Made by a program: the position numbers and the translations under genes | Shown here: one piece after another, positions 7,707 to 15,967 of the stretch | How the letters are laid out: the number at the start of each line of letters is the position of its first letter | How positions within the stretch are numbered: position 1 is the first letter of the stretch | Notes under the pieces: generated by a model | Told to the model about the DNA's origin: nothing | Databases searched by the model: none | What the model saw: only the letters and a program-made list of their open reading frames with translations | DNA from: Candidatus Gastranaerophilales bacterium | GTDB lineage: Bacteria; Cyanobacteriota; Vampirovibrionia; Gastranaerophilales; Gastranaerophilaceae | Direction: 5' to 3' | Length of the DNA: 64,000 nucleotides | Assembly (NCBI GenBank): GCA_944324225.1 | Contig: CALUVL010000005.1 | Coordinates: 1-64,000 of the forward strand

Positions 7707-8575
7707 AAACCACTTTCTGTTTTTTCAATATAGACAGAAGTTGACGGAAATGCAAAATTAAGTCCTTCTGCTCTAAAACGCTTTACAGCCTCGAGCAAAA
7801 ATACAGACTGAATTTTCTTCCACTCATTGTAAGACCCCGTTTTTACATAAGCAATGCATCTTATATTAATGGAACTATCGGCAAGAGTGTCTGCAACTAC
7901 AAGGTAATCTTTATGAATATCTTTATTTTCCTCTAAAATTTCTTCAAGAATATTAATAGCACGTTCAAGTTTGGCGTCAGTAGTGTCATAAGTAAGAGTA
8001 AACACTTCGTTAATTCTTCTTTTTTTTGCTGCGCTGATATTGCATATATTTCCGTTGGAGGCAGAACTATTTGGGACAATATACAAAAAATTATCTAACG
8101 TTCTAATTTTTGTAGACATTAAATTTACATCTTCAACATAACCTTCAACGCCATTTACAATAACATAATCGCCTATTCTGTATGCTTTGTCACTGAATAT
8201 TGAAAGTGTACCGAAAATATTTGCTATTGTTGCGTTTGCAGCAAAGCCGACCGCCAAACCTGTAATTCCGAAACCTGTAATCAGTGATGTAACGGAATAG
8301 CCGAAACTTTGTAAAAATGAGGCCACAATAAAGAATACTATTAAGAATTTAAAGATTTTTTCAAGAATCGGTAAAAACTGAATTAATTGAGTTTTAGAAT
8401 CTTTTGCAAGGATATGCTGCTTAAGCTTGCTGCTGAACATATCAACGATTTTAAACAAAAGCACAATTATAAAGACATTAATAACAATGCCGACAAAAAA
8501 ATCCATATGAGTAGATTTAAGAAGTTTGTCGAGTTTTTCAAAATGTTCAATAATGCTGTCAATAAATTCCATCAT
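7703..8575 (-). CDS. MscS-family mechanosensitive ion channel
   Basis: Small-conductance mechanosensitive channel, inner membrane, 290 aa from the chosen start. There are three N-terminal helices, the third being the pore helix with the Gly/Ala-rich pattern GFGITGLAVGFAANATIANI, then the beta domain (YRIGDYVIVNGVEGYVEDV) and the C-terminal alpha/beta domain. The reading frame stays open to 8677, but that would run to within a few bases of the tRNA-Gly gene; the ATG ATG at 8570-8575 sits behind AAGGTTAGG and matches the expected N terminus, so I start there. It overlaps rlmH by 4 bp. Confidence 0.88.
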   Translation of the reverse strand: MMEFIDSIIEHFEKLDKLLKSTHMDFFVGIVINVFIIVLLFKIVDMFSSKLKQHILAKDSKTQLIQFLPILEKIFKFLIVFFIVASFLQSFGYSVTSLITGFGITGLAVGFAANATIANIFGTLSIFSDKAYRIGDYVIVNGVEGYVEDVNLMSTKIRTLDNFLYIVPNSSASNGNICNISAAKKRRINEVFTLTYDTTDAKLERAINILEEILEENKDIHKDYLVVADTLADSSINIRCIAYVKTGSYNEWKKIQSVFLLEAVKRFRAEGLNFAFPSTSVYIEKTESGL

Positions 8576-8681
8576 ATACCTAACCTTAATTACATAATCC
8601 CTTGCATAAGAGAATAGCACAAAAAAGAAAAATATTGCAAAAAAAAAATGTTTGGTATAGAATCGACATGCAAACAAATTT

Positions 8682-8754
8682 GCGGAAGTAACTCAATGGC
8701 TAGAGTCCCTGCCTTCCAAGCAGGTTGTTGCGAGTTCGAGTCTCGTCTTCCGCT
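8682..8754 (+). tRNA. tRNA-Gly (anticodon TCC)
   Basis: 73-nt cloverleaf. The acceptor stem GCGGAAG pairs with CTTCCGC, the discriminator is T, the anticodon arm is CCTGC-CTTCCAA-GCAGG and the T-arm contains GTTCGAGTC. CCA is not encoded. It is followed by a strong terminator at 8762-8790. The last 16 bases plus the following ATAAAGAA are repeated downstream (see 8951). Confidence 0.97.
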
Positions 8755-8761
8755 AATAAAG

Positions 8762-8790
8762 AAGCTTCACCTTCTGGTGGAGCTTTTTTA
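8762..8790 (+). terminator. terminator of tRNA-Gly
   Basis: 10-bp stem with one G-T pair (8762-8771 with 8776-8785), then a T-run. Confidence 0.85.
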
Positions 8791-8950
8791 TTGGGAATGA
8801 CAGCGGCGAGAACGAGCCTAATGCGAGTTCGACGGATTTGCGGACGGATGAAGCGAGCCAAGCGAGCAAATCCGGATAGCGAACAGATTTTGTCGGCTTG
8901 AGCGAAGCTCTTAAGACAAAACTCTGTGAGCGTGGAGCAAATCCAAGAAA

Positions 8951-8975
8951 AGTCTCGTCTTCCGCTAATAAAGAA
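8951..8975 (+). repeat. exact 25-bp copy of the tRNA-Gly 3' end
   Basis: Bases 8951-8975 repeat 8739-8763 exactly: the 3' end of the tRNA from the T-arm through the acceptor strand, plus the trailing ATAAAGAA. Like the original, the copy is followed at once by a terminator hairpin. A third, 11-base match AGTCTCGTCTT lies at 9139-9149. Spacings are 212 and 188 bp. This is the pattern left by integration into a tRNA gene (att repeats) or by decayed tandem tRNA copies; no integrase gene is nearby. Confidence 0.8.
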
Positions 8976-9004
8976 CACTCATCGTCAGATGGGTGTTTTT
9001 TATT
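8974..9004 (+). terminator. second terminator after the tRNA-end copy
   Basis: Stem AACACTCATC/GATGGGTGTT (8974-8983 with 8988-8997, one G-T pair), loop GTCA, then TTTTTATT. It has the same layout as the real tRNA terminator but a different stem sequence. Confidence 0.75.
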
Positions 9005-9157
9005 AGCCTGAATGACTATGGACGAGAAATCATTTTGAGTTCGAGCGGCCTGCGAGCAAAGTGCGGAGGCTTGAGTGTGAAAGAACTATATTCTTGAACA
9101 CTCAACCGGGGACACGTTTAATGCGAGCAGGCCAAGACAGTCTCGTCTTATTATAAA

Positions 9158-9670
9158 TCAATATCCGTAGTAGTAATTATTTGTTCTTATAGTTCCGTTT
9201 ATATTATGATTCATTTGCCCATATATAGTATGATTTACCTGTATAGGTTGTCTAAGGGCATCCGCCGCATTGTTAATTGCCTGTATTTTTTTCAATTCCT
9301 TTATATTTTCTAAGTACTGTTCGTAAGTGCCATCACAGTTTTGATCATAACTTGGAGTATAAGTATTTGGAATATAAGGATCGGTGTAATTTAAAAATTT
9401 TTGATCATATATACGTTTAGCTTCACAATATTTTATTATATATTGTTCTACACTACCATCACAAGCAGGATCATATTCCGGAACCCCTGTTTTGGATCCC
9501 CACGTATGATAATAAACTTTTTTCCTTTTTTCACAACGGCATTGAGTTTGAATATAATCAGGCTGGCTTGCAATGCATTTTTTGTGACATGGTTTCTTTT
9601 CACAATTCACTGCATTGGCAGGAAGCGCAATCATAAGTACTAATAAAAACGACAAAACCTTAAATTTCAT
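9158..9670 (-). CDS. secreted Cys-rich protein with duplicated CDG-x-x-EQY unit
   Basis: 170 aa, family not recognised. A clear signal peptide (residues 1-20, ending PANA) is followed by VNC. Eight Cys lie in the first half of the mature protein. Two units resemble each other: YDPACDGSVEQYI at about 85-97 and YDQNCDGTYEQYL at about 112-124. The tail is Asn/Tyr-rich. It overlaps the upstream gene by 11 bp, with the RBS AAAGGAG inside that gene, so the two are co-translated. It is probably periplasmic or surface-exposed and disulfide-bonded. It lies next to the tRNA-Gly scar region and is likely an accessory gene. Confidence 0.65.
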   Translation of the reverse strand: MKFKVLSFLLVLMIALPANAVNCEKKPCHKKCIASQPDYIQTQCRCEKRKKVYYHTWGSKTGVPEYDPACDGSVEQYIIKYCEAKRIYDQKFLNYTDPYIPNTYTPSYDQNCDGTYEQYLENIKELKKIQAINNAADALRQPIQVNHTIYGQMNHNINGTIRTNNYYYGY

Positions 9671-10073
9671 TTTTTATTCTCCTTTTAATTTCTTCTTCTG
9701 AAATTGGCGAAACTTTTATTCCAGTTTCTGATGCTCTATTTTTAATAATGTAAGAATTTGTATTACTTTGTTTCAAAGAAAAATGAAAATGTCCACTTTT
9801 AGGTACAGCATTATCCATCATTGGTTTTATATCCTTATAATCAGCCAATAGAAATAGTTCTTTATCAATTAACCGCAACAATAAAAAACATCTTGAACCA
9901 GCATTTAACTCTTCATCTATCAAAACTTTTTGTTCTGATCTTATGCCAAACCAATTAGCGGTCAATGCGGGTGAGATAATTAATACAGAATTTTTAAATA
10001 GTTTTGTTCTTCCGATTCTTTTTAGATTTAATTCATTTTCTAAAAATTCTTCCTTCCATTCTTGATTATTCAT
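9660..10073 (-). CDS. unknown small soluble protein, partner of the secreted protein
   Basis: 137 aa without signal peptide or membrane segment. It begins with a charged helix (MNNQEWKEEFLENEL), continues with alternating hydrophobic strands (SVLIISPALTANWFG; CFLLLRLIDKELFLLADY) and ends with a charged helix. No family recognised. It is the first gene of a two-gene leftward unit with the Cys-rich secreted protein (11-bp overlap). It could be a cytoplasmic partner or regulator, but nothing in the sequence proves this. Confidence 0.55.
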   Translation of the reverse strand: MNNQEWKEEFLENELNLKRIGRTKLFKNSVLIISPALTANWFGIRSEQKVLIDEELNAGSRCFLLLRLIDKELFLLADYKDIKPMMDNAVPKSGHFHFSLKQSNTNSYIIKNRASETGIKVSPISEEEIKRRIKNEI

Positions 10074-10253
10074 AGCTCATCAGTCCTTACTTTAAACATT
10101 CCTAACACATTATAAAACATCATTAAAATTAATATATCTTATTAATAATTTTTACACATCATATGATTATAGGAATATTTACACACAAAAATTGTCATAA
10201 CTTATTATGTATTTTATTTGAATAGACAATTATTCTTTTATATGGAGGCTGTT

Positions 10254-10586
10254 ATGACAAACATTAAACAAAAATTCGGTAAAAGAGTAAAAGAACTTAG
10301 AAAAAATAAAGGATTTACGCAAGAACAGATTGCCGAACGTATTGGAATAGAACCTCCCAATATTTCAAAATTAGAAAAAGGAACCCACTTTCCACTTCCT
10401 GAAAATATTGAAAAAATTGCAAAGGCCTTAGATGTAAAAGTTGTAGATTTATTTGATTTTGAACACTTTAGCAATAAGAATATATTATTAAAAGAGATTC
10501 ATACTTATCTTGAACATGCAGACGAAAAAGAAATTGAATTCTTATACAAAATGATCTATAATTTGAGTCTATTTAAAAACAATTAA
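10254..10586 (+). CDS. XRE-family helix-turn-helix regulator
   Basis: 110 aa from the chosen ATG, preceded by TGGAGG at proper spacing; an upstream in-frame ATG at 10218 lacks one. Residues about 8-65 are a Cro/C1-type HTH (FGKRVKELRKNKGFTQEQIA, ERIGIEPPNISKLEKG, ALDVKVVDLFDFEHF). The C-terminal helix (LLKEIHTYLEHADEKEIEFL) probably dimerises. It is divergent from the 9660-10073 gene with a 180-bp spacer, so control of that pair is plausible. An 18-bp perfect palindrome lies 3 bp past the stop codon. Confidence 0.85.
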   Translation: MTNIKQKFGKRVKELRKNKGFTQEQIAERIGIEPPNISKLEKGTHFPLPENIEKIAKALDVKVVDLFDFEHFSNKNILLKEIHTYLEHADEKEIEFLYKMIYNLSLFKNN

Positions 10587-10589
10587 AAT

Positions 10590-10607
10590 CTAATCCTTAA
10601 GGATTAG
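10590..10607. repeat. 18-bp perfect palindrome
   Basis: CTAATCCTTAAGGATTAG is perfectly self-complementary and directly follows the XRE gene. It has no T-run, so it is a better candidate for a protein-binding site than for a terminator. Confidence 0.55.
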
Positions 10608-10688
10608 TCCTATCTTGCTAATTTATAAAAATAAAAGTTATCCTTTTGAGTGGTGAAAAAATCCGAAAAAAAGGTTATACTTACAAAG

Positions 10689-10771
10689 TAAGCTTGTTAT
10701 ATCCAGGCACTTTTTCGGGGTTGCGACAAGATTTTTTCTTTTGCGGTTTGGTTTAAAATATAGCAAGCTTA
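10689..10771. repeat. 83-bp inverted-repeat-bounded element
   Basis: The 12-bp arms (10689-10700 and 10760-10771) differ at a single position. The ends read TAAGC...GCTTA, as do those of the element at 56188-56276. No target-site duplication is evident. The assignment as a MITE-like element is tentative. Confidence 0.4.
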
Positions 10772-10906
10772 TCCCCTATAAAAATCAACTCTATAACTAA
10801 TAAATATAAGTTACATCTTTAATACTATGTACAATTTATAAATATCAATGGTTTTCACGTTTGATATACTAAGGCTTGGCAGAAATGACAGGTCTTTTTT
10901 TTATGC

Positions 10907-11857
10907 CTAAATCTCTAAAACCGGTATATCTTTTTCCATTTTTATTTCAAACTCAGTGCCTTCCGGAATAAAGACTTCATTTCCGGGCATAAAAAAAGCC
11001 ACAATCGGTGCAATCAAAAGGTCAGCAGTCTGTAAAATTGCTCCGGTTAAAAAATAAAACGGCTTTGCGACAGTATCAACACACTCGTCTGCAGTTGTTT
11101 TGCAAGGATCTTTATAAATAGTATGAATTGTCCCGTCATTTGCCGTATCGGCAAGATTGTCTTTGTAATTGGAAGGAACAGCGACAGCTCCAAACAAAAC
11201 ACCTTTTTTATTCATTTTTGTAATGTAGGCTTCAGCTGGATATATAACATTTTCTAATTTGACGTTCTTAATCAAAACTTTCAACGTACCGCTTCCGCCG
11301 CCTTTTCTCGGAGGTTTGTTTTTGACAATTTCACCTGTAAATACAAGCTTCATCGGATCTTTTTGCATAAAAATTCTTTCAGGATACAATGTTTCAAACT
11401 TAACCTCAGAGCCGCCGGTAGACTCGTAAGACATTGGCTGCAAAGATTTAACTTCAAACGTTCTGCCTTTTTCAATAAACATTGCAGTAAGTTCTCTTCC
11501 GGCAAGGCACTTGTAAGTGGTTTTAAAAGCCTCAATGGTCCCGCTTCGCTGAACTAAAATCGGATTATCAGGACACGAAGATGACGTTGTTTCCTGTTCA
11601 TCCACAAGATTAACAACACTATTGTCATCAGTTTTCGTGTCCTTAACATCCTCCGCTGCCGTAGTTTCTGATGAAGGAATTGCCTCATCAAGAGGTGCGG
11701 CCTTTTTTTCAAAGGAGTCCTCTTTAGAGTATTCAACCGGTGCAGCTAACGGTAATCGTGCGATTTCGGCAGCCGGAGTGCTCTCTTCAGAAAAACATGG
11801 GGTAAATATATTTGAGAGTATCGCACTTAGCAATAAAACTTTTAAAACATTTTTCAT
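10907..11857 (-). CDS. secreted protein of the two-member family shared with 29462
   Basis: 316 aa. A signal peptide (about 1-24) is followed by an acidic, Ser/Thr-rich linker to about residue 95 and then a folded domain. The folded part aligns by eye with the protein at 29462-30349: IEKGRTFEVKS, GSEVKFETLYP, a Gly-rich GGGSGTLKVLIKNV segment, a TKMNKKG block, and the ending IPEGTEFEIKMEKD. The pattern of short strands around Gly/Pro turns suggests a beta-rich domain. A hydrophobic stretch near 260-292 may be a membrane-associated helix. Function unknown; probably envelope-located. It stands alone, with its own upstream region. Confidence 0.7.
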   Translation of the reverse strand: MKNVLKVLLLSAILSNIFTPCFSEESTPAAEIARLPLAAPVEYSKEDSFEKKAAPLDEAIPSSETTAAEDVKDTKTDDNSVVNLVDEQETTSSSCPDNPILVQRSGTIEAFKTTYKCLAGRELTAMFIEKGRTFEVKSLQPMSYESTGGSEVKFETLYPERIFMQKDPMKLVFTGEIVKNKPPRKGGGSGTLKVLIKNVKLENVIYPAEAYITKMNKKGVLFGAVAVPSNYKDNLADTANDGTIHTIYKDPCKTTADECVDTVAKPFYFLTGAILQTADLLIAPIVAFFMPGNEVFIPEGTEFEIKMEKDIPVLEI

Positions 11858-12193
11858 TTGTTTTATTCCTTCAACATAATATGGGGTAAATAATAATCTA
11901 TCTTCAAGATATCAATTTCATAGCTTGAGTATATCCATAATGTCCCAAACATATTTTTTAGCAATCATTTAAAAAAACGATTACAAGAAAAATATTTGTG
12001 TAAATAACAAATAAAAATATTCAATTTACCCGAAACACAGTATCTTAAGCCTAAAACACCCGAATATTAGCCGCATGGACAGGTTAATTTTTGTTTTTAA
12101 ATTACGATATTGAAATCACCACATACGATATATGCAAAAAAATGATTTATGTGGTAGAATAATGTTGTTGAGAAATAAAGAAGGGAAACAGCA
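11858..12193. other. 336-bp divergent intergenic region
   Basis: AT-rich spacer between two divergent genes for secreted proteins. The only signal I can support is a probable -10 TAGAAT at 12155-12160 for the rightward gene, with GAAGGG before its ATG. No repeat, RNA gene or extra open reading frame was seen. Confidence 0.4.
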
Positions 12194-12709
12194 ATGACAA
12201 AATTTAGATATCTTGTACCTGTATTAATTTTATCATCAGTTTTGGGAATAACAGCAGCAACAGGGGCAGGCGTAACAAACGGCGCAGGAATAAACCTTGA
12301 AAATCCGCTTATTTCAGTAGCAGCACCGGCCGCAACAAGGACATATTTGAATGTTAATCCGCTTGATATGGTCAATAATCCGTCTTTTTACCTCAACAAA
12401 TATGTAAGAATAAAAGCAAAATTTGACAAATATTCAACACTCGGACTTGATTACAAACCTGCTATGAAAAGTTCTGAAGATTACATATCATTTTTAATCC
12501 AGCGTCCTGATGTGATTGACCATAATGTTCCTTTGTCAGAACTAAAAATATTCATCAAGCGTACAGAAGCAGAAAAACACATAGACCTTGACGCAGGAGA
12601 TGAAATTGAATTCGCAGGCAAAGTATTTTCAAATGCACTCGGAGATGTATGGATGGATGCAGAACAGTTCAAGGTTCTGAGTACAAAAGCCAAAACCGAC
12701 AAAAAATAA
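12194..12709 (+). CDS. secreted protein with probable OB-fold-like domain
   Basis: 171 aa. A signal peptide of about 22 residues is followed by a flexible Ala/Asn stretch to about 50. The rest reads as a small beta-barrel: NPSFYLNKYVRIKAKFDKY, DYISFLIQRPDV, ELKIFIKR, and a final AGDEIEFAGKVFSNALGDVW segment. The pattern of a loss-of-boundary strand, then X-G-K-V-x, resembles periplasmic OB-fold proteins; this is a fold impression, not a family match. It lies 47 bp before the GH57 enzyme gene and could be co-transcribed with it. Confidence 0.65.
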   Translation: MTKFRYLVPVLILSSVLGITAATGAGVTNGAGINLENPLISVAAPAATRTYLNVNPLDMVNNPSFYLNKYVRIKAKFDKYSTLGLDYKPAMKSSEDYISFLIQRPDVIDHNVPLSELKIFIKRTEAEKHIDLDAGDEIEFAGKVFSNALGDVWMDAEQFKVLSTKAKTDKK

Positions 12710-12756
12710 TTAGTGTTTACTATAACAACCAAAAACACATTTTGAGGAGTTAGAGA

Positions 12757-15252
12757 ATGACTGAAGCAGAACAAAACAAAAAATATTTAACAATCCACGG
12801 GCATTTTTACCAGCCTCCAAGGGAAAATCCATGGCTTGAAGCTATTGAGCTTCAGGACAGTGCGCTTCCTTTCCATGACTGGAACGAAAGAATAAACAAA
12901 GAATGCTACAATCCTAACTCCGTTTCAAAAATCGTAGACAGCAGAAACAGAATTCTTGATATTGTAAATAACTATGAACATATAAGTTTCAACTTCGGCC
13001 CGACGCTTCTTTCGTGGATGGAGCAGTTTGCGCCATTGACGTATGAAAGAATCATCAAAGCAGACATAGAAAGCATTGCAGAACATGAAGGACATGGCAA
13101 TGCAATGGCGCAGGTTTACAACCACATAATCATGCCTCTTGCAAACGAAAACGACAAAATTACTCAGGTAAAATGGGGAATAAAAGATTTTGAATACAGA
13201 TTCGGCAGAAAACCCGAAGGCATGTGGCTTGCAGAAACCGCAGTTGATGACGATACTCTGAGAGTTCTGGAAGAAAACGGAATTAAATTTACTGTATTGT
13301 CGCCTTATCAGGCTTTAAAAATCAGAAAAGAAGGCGATAAGGAATGGACTGACGTAAGCTGGGGCAATATAGACCCTGCACGTTCTTACAGATATTACAT
13401 AAAATCAGCTCCGGGCAAATTTATTGATTTATTCTTTTATGATGGTGCAATATCCAAATCTGTTGCGTTTGACGAGCTTTTGAAAGACGGAAACAAGTTT
13501 GCAAAAAGATTAAGGGACGGTGTATCCGACTGCCGTGACTATCCTCAGCTGGTGAACATTGCAACAGACGGTGAAAGCTACGGTCATCATACTAAATTTG
13601 GCGATATGGCTCTTGCTTATGTTTTACAGATTAAAGCCAAAGAAGAAGGCTTTACAATCACAAACTACGGCGAATACCTTGACAAATGTCGAAGCGATTA
13701 TGAAGTAGATATAAAACAGGCTTCTAGTTGGAGCTGTTTCCATGGTGTCGGACGCTGGAAAGAAGACTGCGGATGTTCTACAGGCGGCCACCCCGGCTGG
13801 AATCAAAAATGGAGAAAACCATTAAGAGATGCTCTTGATTATTTGAGAGATGAACTGGCAAAACTCTTCGAGGCTGAAGGTCCTAAATATTTCAACAAAA
13901 ACTGCTGGGAAGTCAGAAACAACTATATTGATGTTATTCTTGACAGAAGTTCGTTGAGTGTCAATAAATTTCACAAAGAAAACTTTCTCCCGAATCTTTC
14001 AGATGAAGACAAAGTCAAAGCTATGGAATTGCTGGAAATTCAGCGGCAGGCACAATTGATGTACACAAGCTGCGGATGGTTCTTCTCTGAAATTTCAGGT
14101 ATTGAAACTGTACAAATTATGAAGTATGCGGCACGCGCAATGCAGCTTGCGGCTGTATTTACAAAGCATGATTTTGAAACTCGTTTCAAGGAAATCTTAG
14201 CCGATGCCAAAAGTAATATTTCCGAATACGGAACTGGTAAAGATATTTTCAACAATTTTGTCAAGCCGTCAATAGTTACAACAAAACAGGTTGCAAGCTT
14301 GTGGGCAATATCATCACTTTATCAGGATTTTGAAGATGAAGAAGACGTCTACTGCTATTCTATTACAAGAGACGATTATCAGAAAGTACAGAAAGGAAAT
14401 TCTAATTTTGTTGTAGGTCATATAGAACTTCGCTCTAGAATCACACTTCAAAAATCAAACCTGATGTTTGCTCTTATGCAATATTCTGGCGGGGATTTCC
14501 ACTGCGCAATTAAGGAATACTCTGATGATTTTGAGTATAACAAGATGAAAAATGATCTTATCAAGACATTTATGCTCAATCCTTTAACCGAAATTATCCG
14601 TGCACTGGACGAAAACTTCGGCAAGGATTACTTCACACTCAAAGATATCTTTATTGAAGAAAGACGCAAAATTCTTCAAAGACTTCTTAAAGATAAAATG
14701 GAAAAATTTGCGCAAATCTATCAGGATATGTATGACGAAGGCAAAGGTTCCATTTACCATATGCAGACACTGGGCCTTGCAATCCCCGATGAATTCAAGA
14801 TTGCGGCAGAATACGCTCTCAGCCGCAAATTTAATGAACTTATAGCGGATTCAAACGGATTTGTTGAACCTGCGGTGCTTCAACAGGCTATGGATATTAA
14901 TCTTGAAGCAAAATCAATGGGAATTAAGCTTGATAAGCAGCCTTCAAACAACATCTTCAGCAAAAAAATACGACAGAATATAAACAGGCTTGCTTACAGC
15001 TTTGAAATCCAGCAGGCGGATGTTGTACTTGAACTTTTTGAATATATTGAAAAACTTGAACTTGAAGTTGATATATCAGAGGCGCAAAATATATTCTTCT
15101 CAAAAATCTACCTGAATATCGGAGAGATTATAGAATCAAGCAAAAACTCTAACAGAAAAAGCGACAAACGCTTTGTTGAAATGCTTCTGGATATTGGAAC
15201 AAAATTAAACATAAATACGGAATTCTATAGGACTAAACTTGTTAAGGCGTAA
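12757..15252 (+). CDS. glycoside hydrolase family 57 protein with DUF3536 domain
   Basis: 831 aa, no signal peptide, so cytoplasmic. The GH57 catalytic barrel covers about residues 10-400: motif 1 is HGHFYQP (14-20), the nucleophile motif is GMWLAE with Glu160, and the acid motif is ATDGESYGHH with Asp271. The C-terminal half is the helical DUF3536 region. GH57 enzymes act on alpha-glucans (amylopullulanase, branching or transferase activities), so a glycogen-type storage polymer is the likely substrate, but specificity cannot be read from the motifs. GGAG lies before the ATG. It ends 3 bp from the convergent Cys-cluster gene with no terminator between. Confidence 0.9.
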   Translation: MTEAEQNKKYLTIHGHFYQPPRENPWLEAIELQDSALPFHDWNERINKECYNPNSVSKIVDSRNRILDIVNNYEHISFNFGPTLLSWMEQFAPLTYERIIKADIESIAEHEGHGNAMAQVYNHIIMPLANENDKITQVKWGIKDFEYRFGRKPEGMWLAETAVDDDTLRVLEENGIKFTVLSPYQALKIRKEGDKEWTDVSWGNIDPARSYRYYIKSAPGKFIDLFFYDGAISKSVAFDELLKDGNKFAKRLRDGVSDCRDYPQLVNIATDGESYGHHTKFGDMALAYVLQIKAKEEGFTITNYGEYLDKCRSDYEVDIKQASSWSCFHGVGRWKEDCGCSTGGHPGWNQKWRKPLRDALDYLRDELAKLFEAEGPKYFNKNCWEVRNNYIDVILDRSSLSVNKFHKENFLPNLSDEDKVKAMELLEIQRQAQLMYTSCGWFFSEISGIETVQIMKYAARAMQLAAVFTKHDFETRFKEILADAKSNISEYGTGKDIFNNFVKPSIVTTKQVASLWAISSLYQDFEDEEDVYCYSITRDDYQKVQKGNSNFVVGHIELRSRITLQKSNLMFALMQYSGGDFHCAIKEYSDDFEYNKMKNDLIKTFMLNPLTEIIRALDENFGKDYFTLKDIFIEERRKILQRLLKDKMEKFAQIYQDMYDEGKGSIYHMQTLGLAIPDEFKIAAEYALSRKFNELIADSNGFVEPAVLQQAMDINLEAKSMGIKLDKQPSNNIFSKKIRQNINRLAYSFEIQQADVVLELFEYIEKLELEVDISEAQNIFFSKIYLNIGEIIESSKNSNRKSDKRFVEMLLDIGTKLNINTEFYRTKLVKA

Positions 15253-15255
15253 ACT

Positions 15256-15837
15256 TTACCAGTCATAAGAACCGTATTTTTTATACAAATCTATTGTATG
15301 CTCAATTTTATGTTCAACGGATGCTATTTTCTTATGTACATCCGGATCATTCGTTTTTTGCTTTAGAAGTTTCAATTCTAAAAGATCTTCCTTTGCTTTG
15401 CGAACACGCTGTTTAGCATTTTCTCTTTCCATAAAAAGCCAGCCTTCAAATCCGCATCCAGGAGGCACAATAGACCATGGTGTTGAAGGACAATGACGGC
15501 ATAAAACAGGTCGCTCCTCATAAATTGAACACTTATTATTATCCAGAAGATATTTACAACCATAAAAAGTTAATTTACCTTCTTTATAATTACCGTCTTC
15601 CTTCAAAAGCGCAATAACGTTGTCTACAACACCGGCATCAACTTTTCTGGCTTCTTCAATAGATGGGTATGGCACGAAAATTCTTAAAAATTCGCATGCT
15701 CCTTCATCATTTTCAGCCTGAAGTTTTAACAATTCTTCGTAAGGTTTGGATGTTGTAACAACTCTGCAACACCGTCCACACATATTACAAAGTTCCTGCG
15801 GTCTACGAGCAAGATATGTATCTTCATAATTTCCCAT
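15256..15837 (-). CDS. YkgJ-type cysteine cluster protein
   Basis: 193 aa, cytoplasmic. The N-terminal CNMCGRCC (Cys17, 20, 23, 24) and the later Cys groups (YGCKYLLDNNKCSIYEERP, then CRHCPSTPW) are the hallmarks of the YkgJ / UPF0153 family, thought to bind a metal, zinc or an iron-sulfur cluster. The C-terminal third is a charged helix. A second member is at 21276. Biochemical function is not established for the family. It is a single gene with a divergent neighbour. Confidence 0.82.
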   Translation of the reverse strand: MGNYEDTYLARRPQELCNMCGRCCRVVTTSKPYEELLKLQAENDEGACEFLRIFVPYPSIEEARKVDAGVVDNVIALLKEDGNYKEGKLTFYGCKYLLDNNKCSIYEERPVLCRHCPSTPWSIVPPGCGFEGWLFMERENAKQRVRKAKEDLLELKLLKQKTNDPDVHKKIASVEHKIEHTIDLYKKYGSYDW

Positions 15838-15967
15838 ATAATAATTATAGACAAAATAAATTTCAGAAAAAAGTTACTTAATATTTCTTAATTTTCAAGA
15901 AATTAAAGCAATTAATTATCAATAAACACCTTTATATATATAAGTAGTTTTTAAATAAGGTAGTGTT

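Larger units (their letters stand above)
8791..9157. other. tRNA-proximal non-coding scar region
   Basis: About 370 bp without a credible gene, richer in GC and GCGAG words than its surroundings. It contains inverted repeats such as GGATTTGC...GCAAATCC (about 8839-8876) and GAGTGT...ACACTC (about 9072-9105), plus the two downstream copies of the tRNA end. The antisense frame at 8700-8978 is a by-product of the tRNA and is not a gene. Confidence 0.6.
10587..10906. other. 320-bp intergenic region between convergent genes
   Basis: Apart from the palindrome at 10590 it holds an 83-bp unit (10689-10771) bounded by near-perfect 12-bp inverted repeats TAAGCTTGTTAT and ATAGCAAGCTTA, with a small hairpin CTTAC-AAA-GTAAG at its left edge (10680-10692). 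No open reading frame of note. It could be a miniature inverted-repeat element or a structured RNA; no known class was recognised. Confidence 0.5.

Noticed and set aside
8576-8677. Upstream extension of the MscS frame
   Set aside because: It would begin next to the tRNA gene, adds a Phe-rich non-family stretch and lacks a ribosome binding site; the ATG pair at 8570-8575 is better.
8700-8978. 92-codon minus-strand frame across the tRNA-Gly gene and its copied end
   Set aside because: It is antisense to the tRNA and its composition is that of translated tRNA and repeat sequence; no RBS and no family.
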